DNA of 13,344 nucleotides from assembly GCA_031289385.1 (NCBI GenBank), contig JAITPP010000048.1:1-13344 (forward strand), in the 5' to 3' direction. The position numbers and the translations under genes were made by a program. This document shows, piece after piece, positions 8,842 to 13,344 of this stretch. The notes under the pieces are model-generated. The model was not told the DNA's origin, ran no database searches, and was given only the letters and a program-made list of their open reading frames with translations. The stretch is from Prevotellaceae bacterium. GTDB taxonomy: Bacteria; Bacteroidota; Bacteroidia; Bacteroidales; UBA932. Each line of letters opens with the position of its first letter. Position 1 is the stretch's first letter.

Positions 8842-11199
8842 TTATTTTTGTCCTTTTAATATTGCAGATTCCGTTTTTTCGTCGCTTGCCTTAACATTTG
8901 CTTCATCTTTTTGCTGTCCCCAGCGGAATGTTTTTACAAATTTTATAAATATGCCTTTGCCTCGTTTAAAATCATTTATATATTCGTATCGTCTATATGG
9001 TGCAACCGTTGAATTATTTATTTCAATTCCTTTGGCATAATTTGATAATATATTAAAACAACCAATACCAAAGTAAAATTTTGAATTTATATAGTAAAGA
9101 GTTATTTTACTGCTATTTTCACTCCTGTATAAAGTTTCACCCCAAAAAGTGTCACTTGCTTTATTATTCATTTCATAAGTTAATTGAAACTTCTTATATT
9201 TAAAATTTATTTTTCCACCAAACCAAAATATAGAACTTCTATGTGTATATGTATTTCCATTACTAATATATCGGTCAAATCCACCAAAAAATCTGATATT
9301 AAATAAACTCCATACATTTTTGATTGTAATAACAGCAGATGGTTGAATCATCTGAAAATTTTTATGATTTTCAACTGTACGAATAATATGATTATCTCCC
9401 AAAAACGAACTTTCCATTAAAGGGCGTAATGTATATGAATATAGCATTTTTGTTAAAATATAAATATTTGGAGTTTCATAATCATAATAAAAACAACCTT
9501 GATAAAATTTGGAATTCTTTAAGTAAGCATTTCCTCTACGAATTTGAATAGAATCAATAAATTGGTCAATATTGCTTAAATATGATAAAGGCGGAAATTC
9601 ATTATAGGCAATCATAACATCACAAGTTATATTACTTCTTTTTCCCATTGCATATTTTCCTGAAAATCCGCCAAATAGATTGTAATTAGTAATATTTATT
9701 TCACCAATTGTTTGGCTATTTCGGTGTAAAGAAATTCCTCCATGTATCCATGATTTTCCTTTTGTAAAGCGAACATTACCACCTGCTTCGCTTCTATTTA
9801 TATAAATATTGGTAGTTGTTTTTTGTATTTTGTTATCATAAAAATTTTTAGTACTACTGTAATTATGTTTTAAGGCTGCATCAAAATTCATTTTCCATCC
9901 CGATTTACCTAAATTTATAAGATTTTCGTAAGAAACAGATGCATTATAAATTTGTTGCTTTTCGTCAACATTCGAATAAAAATAATTTTCTACTGTATTA
10001 TCGTTCAATAACTCTTGATAATCTCTTTTGTAATTTCTTTTGTTGTAATTTCCAGATACACTTACATATAGCATTTGATTTTCGCTCAAAGGCTCTTGAT
10101 AATAAACTCTAAGGCGAGGCGTAAATGCTGTATTTTGCGAATTATCTGTCATAAACAAAGTATCTGAACCTGTATTTGTAAATAATTTGCTTTTGAAATC
10201 ATTATTAGGGAAACTTTCTATTTCACTACTTAATGCTACATCAAACATTCTGTTGTCTTTAAAATAATTGTATTTGAATCTGAAGTTATGAAATAAATAT
10301 CTGAATCTTGCAGGTTCTCCGAGTTCTTTTCGTTCGATAGTAGTCCCGTTTAAATGAAATGTTTCCTCATTATCTCTCCACTGCGATTTTAAGTCGCGAA
10401 ATTGCGGCATATAAGACACAGAAAACTGTGAATTTCCATTATAAAATTTTGCGGAAAATATATCTTCTCCATAAATCATAGTTAATCCGTTTGTAAAGTC
10501 AGTAACCAGCATACCGCCTTTTTCCACTTGCTTAACAACAAAATTGACAATTATGGATGCGCCAGCAAAACGTGCCGAAGGTATATCGGAATATTCAATA
10601 TTTATTATAGTTTTGGAGTCTAAACCTATAATTTCATTATTATCGACTTCTCGTCCGTTAATAAGCAATACTGCGCTACCACCACCAAGAACAGAAATCG
10701 AATTTTTTACAATATCAATATTTAAACGAGGTAACTCAAGATTATCAAGCAGAATAAAACCTGTTGGTGATTTTTCTATTTGCTCTGTTGTGGGGCGAAT
10801 TATACGTTTGCCATCTTTAAATGTTGTGTTGCTACCTATTACAACGGCTTCTTTTAATGCGAATGTGTCAGATAAAATAATAATTTTGCCGACATTGCCC
10901 TGTGTTACATTTATTGTTTTTGTTTGGTAACCTGTGTAACTAAATGTAAGTCGTTTTAATGTTTCGCTGCCTTTGCGCAAGGCAAATTCACCTGATTTAT
11001 TGGTTGTTGTGCCTTCAATAAAAACGCTGTCGGCGGTGTTTAAAACAACGTTTACAGATTCTATTGGCACGTCTGTTTCATCAACTATAATTCCGTTGAT
11101 TGTTTGGGCGTTTACCGTAATCGAGGTAATGCAAAATGCGATTATTGCTAATATTTTTTTTTTAATTTTACTGGTTTTTTTTATTTTCATATTTTTCAT
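8842..11199 (-). CDS. Outer-membrane beta-barrel protein with CarboxypepD_reg and plug-like domains
   Basis: The protein has 785 residues (782 if the ATG at 11190 is used). It begins with a basic stretch and hydrophobic core ending ...ITSITVNAQ, a typical Bacteroidota signal peptide with cleavage near Ala31/Gln32. A carboxypeptidase-regulatory-like domain follows (TINGIIVDETDVPIESVNV, ~32-110), then a TonB-box-like LKEAVVIG. A plug-like domain comes next (about 140-230, LLINGREVDNNEI ... IVNFVVKQ), then a long run of alternating aromatic beta-strands to FRWGQQ near 760. A hydrophilic tail of about 20 residues ends it. It belongs with the TonB-dependent-receptor-like 'outer membrane beta-barrel family' proteins. 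No SusD partner is nearby. Its start overlaps the maturase stop by 32 nt (23 from the second ATG). Position in the operon suggests it carries the peptide across the outer membrane or takes it back up. Which of these is undecided. Confidence 0.85.
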   Translation of the reverse strand: MKNMKIKKTSKIKKKILAIIAFCITSITVNAQTINGIIVDETDVPIESVNVVLNTADSVFIEGTTTNKSGEFALRKGSETLKRLTFSYTGYQTKTINVTQGNVGKIIILSDTFALKEAVVIGSNTTFKDGKRIIRPTTEQIEKSPTGFILLDNLELPRLNIDIVKNSISVLGGGSAVLLINGREVDNNEIIGLDSKTIINIEYSDIPSARFAGASIIVNFVVKQVEKGGMLVTDFTNGLTMIYGEDIFSAKFYNGNSQFSVSYMPQFRDLKSQWRDNEETFHLNGTTIERKELGEPARFRYLFHNFRFKYNYFKDNRMFDVALSSEIESFPNNDFKSKLFTNTGSDTLFMTDNSQNTAFTPRLRVYYQEPLSENQMLYVSVSGNYNKRNYKRDYQELLNDNTVENYFYSNVDEKQQIYNASVSYENLINLGKSGWKMNFDAALKHNYSSTKNFYDNKIQKTTTNIYINRSEAGGNVRFTKGKSWIHGGISLHRNSQTIGEINITNYNLFGGFSGKYAMGKRSNITCDVMIAYNEFPPLSYLSNIDQFIDSIQIRRGNAYLKNSKFYQGCFYYDYETPNIYILTKMLYSYTLRPLMESSFLGDNHIIRTVENHKNFQMIQPSAVITIKNVWSLFNIRFFGGFDRYISNGNTYTHRSSIFWFGGKINFKYKKFQLTYEMNNKASDTFWGETLYRSENSSKITLYYINSKFYFGIGCFNILSNYAKGIEINNSTVAPYRRYEYINDFKRGKGIFIKFVKTFRWGQQKDEANVKASDEKTESAILKGQK

Positions 11200-12502
11200 A
11201 ATATATTTCTAAACATTTTTTCAAACTCTCCTCATCACTAAATATCTGACATAAATGATATTTTCCGTTTTGTCGTAAATTTCTTAATCTGTACCATGCA
11301 CAACCGCCGTGACATATAGGCAGAAAGAAACATTTTACACATTCTGCATTTTCGTGCCATTTGCATGAAATTACATAGTCGTAATATACATAAGGATTAG
11401 TTAATTCGTTTTCATCAATATATCCGATTATCTTATTGGGGTCAGTCAGGTCGTTCCAGCATTTATATATTTCGCCTTCTGCTCCTATGATATATGAATT
11501 TATATTTGTAGCGGCGCAGACTTTTGGTGCAAATGTAGGAAAATAGTTTCTTTCAATAACGTCAGATTTATTAGATAAAGCGAATAAAAAACTTACAATA
11601 TCATCATATTTCATTGCATTTCCACCAAGATTTGTTTTGTCTTCTTTATCAATTCTGAGTATTCCGGGATAGACTTCAAATTTTTTATAATTTTTCCAAC
11701 GTTCTTTTAAATATTTTACAGTTTCAATAAAATCGATGGAATTTATTTTATCTATATTAACTCTTACCGAAAGAAATGTTTCAGGCATATGTTCCAGTAT
11801 TTTATCAGCATTGGCAAGTATTACATCATATGAACCCTGCTTTGTGTCTTTATCTCTCCTATATTTATTATGTCTATTCTTGTTGCCATCAAATGTAATT
11901 TGGATTTGATTTAAATTATTTTCATTAAAAAAATCAATAACTTCATCTGTTAAATAATAACCATTTGTTACAATCCCGTGATACTTTAATTTAATAGGTA
12001 GAGATTTCAATTTTGCTAAAATTTTTTTTATACAATCAAATGCCAATAGTGGTTCGCCTCCATACCACGTTATCCCCATAGTTTTTGCATTAGTATGACT
12101 TGATATAAAAGAGATAAGATTATCAATAGTTTCATCTGTCATACTTACAGATTTTTTGTTTGTTTCGAAACAATAAGGACATCTGAAGTTACACTCATTA
12201 GTAGGAGCTATGGTCAAACCGAGGTTATTTTGCGAATAGGTAATTTGATTAGTCTTAAATTTTAATTCTTGTATAAATTTTTCATCTCCATTTTCTGTTA
12301 CTATAATTCTATTTTCTGTAAATATTTTTAAAACATCATCGTTTATATTTTCAATTAAATTTGGATTTTCTTTGCATTGCACAAGATAATTGAACAAATC
12401 TTGATTTAATTCCATAAAACAATTTGCAAAAGAATTATATAATAGATATTTATTTTTAGACGAAACAAAAATATATGTATATTTTGATATTAATAGTCCC
12501 AT
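11168..12502 (-). CDS. Radical SAM/SPASM peptide maturase
   Basis: The 444-residue cytoplasmic enzyme probably modifies the precursor cores. The radical SAM cluster motif is Cys104-x3-Cys108-x2-Cys111 (CNFRCPYC), followed by the SAM-binding YGGEP at 147-151. A SPASM domain with auxiliary Fe-S ligands occupies the C-terminus. Candidate ligands are Cys329, Cys348 (in EGEIYKCW), Cys388-x2-Cys391-x5-Cys397-x3-Cys401 (CVKCFFLPICHGGC) and Cys418. The first ~95 residues (YTYIFVSSKNKYLLYN ...) could be a PqqD-like leader-recognition domain, though I cannot confirm the fold from sequence. It resembles maturases that act on Bacteroidota GG-leader peptides. SPASM peptide enzymes of this layout form thioether or carbon-carbon crosslinks, and the actual chemistry here is unknown. 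The start is ATG at 12502, 362 bp downstream of the precursors. Confidence 0.93.
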   Translation of the reverse strand: MGLLISKYTYIFVSSKNKYLLYNSFANCFMELNQDLFNYLVQCKENPNLIENINDDVLKIFTENRIIVTENGDEKFIQELKFKTNQITYSQNNLGLTIAPTNECNFRCPYCFETNKKSVSMTDETIDNLISFISSHTNAKTMGITWYGGEPLLAFDCIKKILAKLKSLPIKLKYHGIVTNGYYLTDEVIDFFNENNLNQIQITFDGNKNRHNKYRRDKDTKQGSYDVILANADKILEHMPETFLSVRVNIDKINSIDFIETVKYLKERWKNYKKFEVYPGILRIDKEDKTNLGGNAMKYDDIVSFLFALSNKSDVIERNYFPTFAPKVCAATNINSYIIGAEGEIYKCWNDLTDPNKIIGYIDENELTNPYVYYDYVISCKWHENAECVKCFFLPICHGGCAWYRLRNLRQNGKYHLCQIFSDEESLKKCLEIYYEKYENKKNQ

Positions 12503-12522
12503 ATTTTAATTAGTTTTTTATT

Positions 12523-12603
12523 AAAAGACTGTCTATAACGTTTAGAACGTTTATTTATTAAAGATATAAAACATCCTAAAAAGAAAAATATAGACAGTCT
12601 TTT
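12523..12603. repeat. Perfect 15-bp inverted repeat with 51-nt loop
   Basis: AAAAGACTGTCTATA (12523-12537) and its exact reverse complement TATAGACAGTCTTTT (12589-12603) face each other across 51 nt. Each arm contains a near-palindromic GACTGTC core. Just inside the left arm, AACGTTTA occurs twice. It could fold in the leader of the maturase mRNA, or be an 81-bp MITE-like element with terminal repeats. I see no target-site duplication. Confidence 0.75.
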
Positions 12604-12618
12604 CAACATTCATAGTAT

Positions 12619-12664
12619 ATAAAAACAGCATAAAATTCAAATTATTAATAATAGCTGCTTTTAT
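12619..12664 (-). terminator. Candidate attenuator/terminator after the precursor genes
   Basis: Read on the minus strand, ATAAAAGCAGC (12664-12654) pairs with GCTGTTTTTAT (12629-12619). The result is an 11-bp stem with one G-U pair, a 24-nt AT loop and a U-rich 3' arm. On the plus strand the same position would be a mismatch, so the minus strand is the better fit. The long loop and modest GC content make it a weak terminator, which suits partial read-through from precursors to maturase. Confidence 0.45.
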
Positions 12665-12864
12665 AAAAATTAACACATTTAACATTTAAAGATAATTTTA
12701 TACATATTAAACACAAAAATATTAACCAAAATTAACTTTATTTTCTATTACATGATGCTTTCTTGAAATTAAGCAATATATTAAGTAAAATAAATTTGTA
12801 AAATATTCTTCTATATAAATGATATTCTTTAATTATGTATAAAAACGAATTTTTACGTAGCTAA

Positions 12865-13062
12865 TTAATATCCATTCTGATTACCACTTTCACACGTACA
12901 ATTCCCACCTTCAATATTAGTATTAGAATCTTTACATACACAATCCCTTTTCTTAAGAGTTGTATCATTAATGCCTCCTTTGATTTCTTCCAATTGATTA
13001 TCAGTTAGAGTGTCATAACTTTTAATGATTATTAAATCATTTTTACTAAACATTTTTTTCAT
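12865..13062 (-). CDS. RiPP precursor peptide, GG-leader, two CxC motifs (copy 1)
   Basis: The 65-residue peptide has a leader (1-30) ending LTDNQLEEIKGG, the double-glycine site for the C39 exporter, with an amphipathic SKNDLIIIKSY segment before it. The 35-residue core carries Cys41, 43, 55 and 57. The core contains two copies of CxCx3NxN, CVCKDSNTN at 41-49 and CTCESGNQN at 55-63, 14 residues apart. Acidic residues (Asp45, Glu58) lie close to the second Cys of each copy, and the peptide ends Gly-Tyr. It aligns without gaps to the neighbouring copy at 45 of 65 positions. The Cys and Asn residues are the likely targets of the SPASM maturase. No known mature product is recognised. Confidence 0.88.
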   Translation of the reverse strand: MKKMFSKNDLIIIKSYDTLTDNQLEEIKGGINDTTLKKRDCVCKDSNTNIEGGNCTCESGNQNGY

Positions 13063-13117
13063 TTTATTAAATTTGTTATTAGTTTTATAAATTTAAAATA
13101 AAATTATATAATGCTAA

Positions 13118-13315
13118 TTACGCACCATTTGTATTGCCAGAGTCACAAGTACAAACGCCCCCTCCAGTATTAGAATTTGTGTCTTTGCATGTACAATCTG
13201 TTTTCTTAAGACTTATATTGTTAATACCACCCTTGATTTCTTCTAACTGATTATCAGTTAAAGATTCGTAACCTTTAATGACCATTAAGTCATTTTTTGA
13301 AAATTTTTTATTCAT
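13118..13315 (-). CDS. RiPP precursor peptide, GG-leader, two CxC motifs (copy 2)
   Basis: This is the paralogue of the next gene in the operon, with a 55-nt gap between them. The ATG at 13315 is chosen because it gives exactly 65 residues that align without gaps to the other copy. A GTG at 13324 would add three residues (MKN) and cannot be excluded. The leader ends LTDNQLEEIKGG as in copy 1. The core again has Cys41, 43, 55 and 57 and two CxCx3NxN motifs, CTCKDTNSN and CTCDSGNTN, but ends Gly-Ala and has a glycine run at 51-53. Leader identity is 23/30 and core identity 22/35. Only 29 nt of upstream DNA remain in the window, so the operon promoter and any further precursor copies lie outside. 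Confidence 0.87.
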   Translation of the reverse strand: MNKKFSKNDLMVIKGYESLTDNQLEEIKGGINNISLKKTDCTCKDTNSNTGGGVCTCDSGNTNGA

Positions 13316-13344
13316 ATTTTTCACTACTGTCCGACTAAAATAAT

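Larger units (their letters stand above)
12503..12864. other. Non-coding spacer between precursors and maturase
   Basis: This 362-bp, very AT-rich spacer carries no coding frame that I can support and no recognisable third precursor. It contains two hairpins (listed separately). It also has two minus-strand matches to the Bacteroidota -7 box, TAATTTTG (12734-12727) and TATTTTTG (12721-12714), neither with a clear -33 partner. The spacer may uncouple precursor from enzyme levels, through an attenuator, an internal promoter, or both. Confidence 0.6.

Noticed and set aside
8842..11199. SusC-type glycan importer
   Set aside because: At 785 residues it is shorter than usual SusC proteins, there is no SusD gene, and it lies within a peptide maturation operon.

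Overview
The window reads as an AT-rich Bacteroidota (probably Bacteroidales) chromosome. The indicators are: starts with no Shine-Dalgarno sequence, TAnnTTTG-type promoter boxes, a carboxypeptidase-regulatory/plug/barrel outer-membrane protein, a small protein resembling the Bacteroidota-restricted DUF6913 family, and RiPP precursors with a Bacteroidota-style 'KGG' leader. Genus cannot be decided from this stretch.

Layout. (1) 1-1087 is a repeat-rich, mostly non-coding stretch. It holds an eight-unit 18-bp tandem array (163-306), an N-terminally truncated remnant of a DUF4143-type ATPase (395-808), and TTAACCACTAAT-type repeats that occur in opposite orientation on the two sides of that remnant. 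(2) 1088-5983 (+ strand) is a tightly packed housekeeping block: ligA, a DUF6913-like protein, a TPR protein and a DUF368/PopT-type polyprenyl-phosphate transporter. The genes are separated by 3 nt or overlap by 14 and 4 nt. (3) 5976-13315 (- strand) is a complete-looking radical-SAM RiPP locus, convergent with and overlapping popT by 8 nt. In transcription order (right to left) it has two paralogous 65-aa precursors, a 362-bp spacer with two hairpins, a radical SAM/SPASM maturase, an outer-membrane beta-barrel protein, a peptidase-containing ABC exporter (PCAT), and a short HlyD-like membrane fusion protein. The right window edge cuts the cluster just upstream of the first visible precursor.

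How the cluster probably works (inference from families). The SPASM maturase recognises the shared leader and modifies the 35-residue core. Each core carries two copies of a CxCx3NxN motif with an acidic residue next to or two after the second Cys. The C39 domain of the exporter then cuts after Gly-Gly and the ABC domain moves the core across the inner membrane. The membrane fusion protein lacks room for the alpha-helical hairpin that normally reaches TolC, and there is no TolC gene here. Instead a plug-and-barrel outer-membrane protein is encoded inside the operon, its start overlapping the end of the maturase gene. The most notable candidate in the window is therefore an uncharacterised radical-SAM peptide with a two-fold Cys/Asn core and an unusual envelope export route. 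No experimental product can be assigned from sequence alone.
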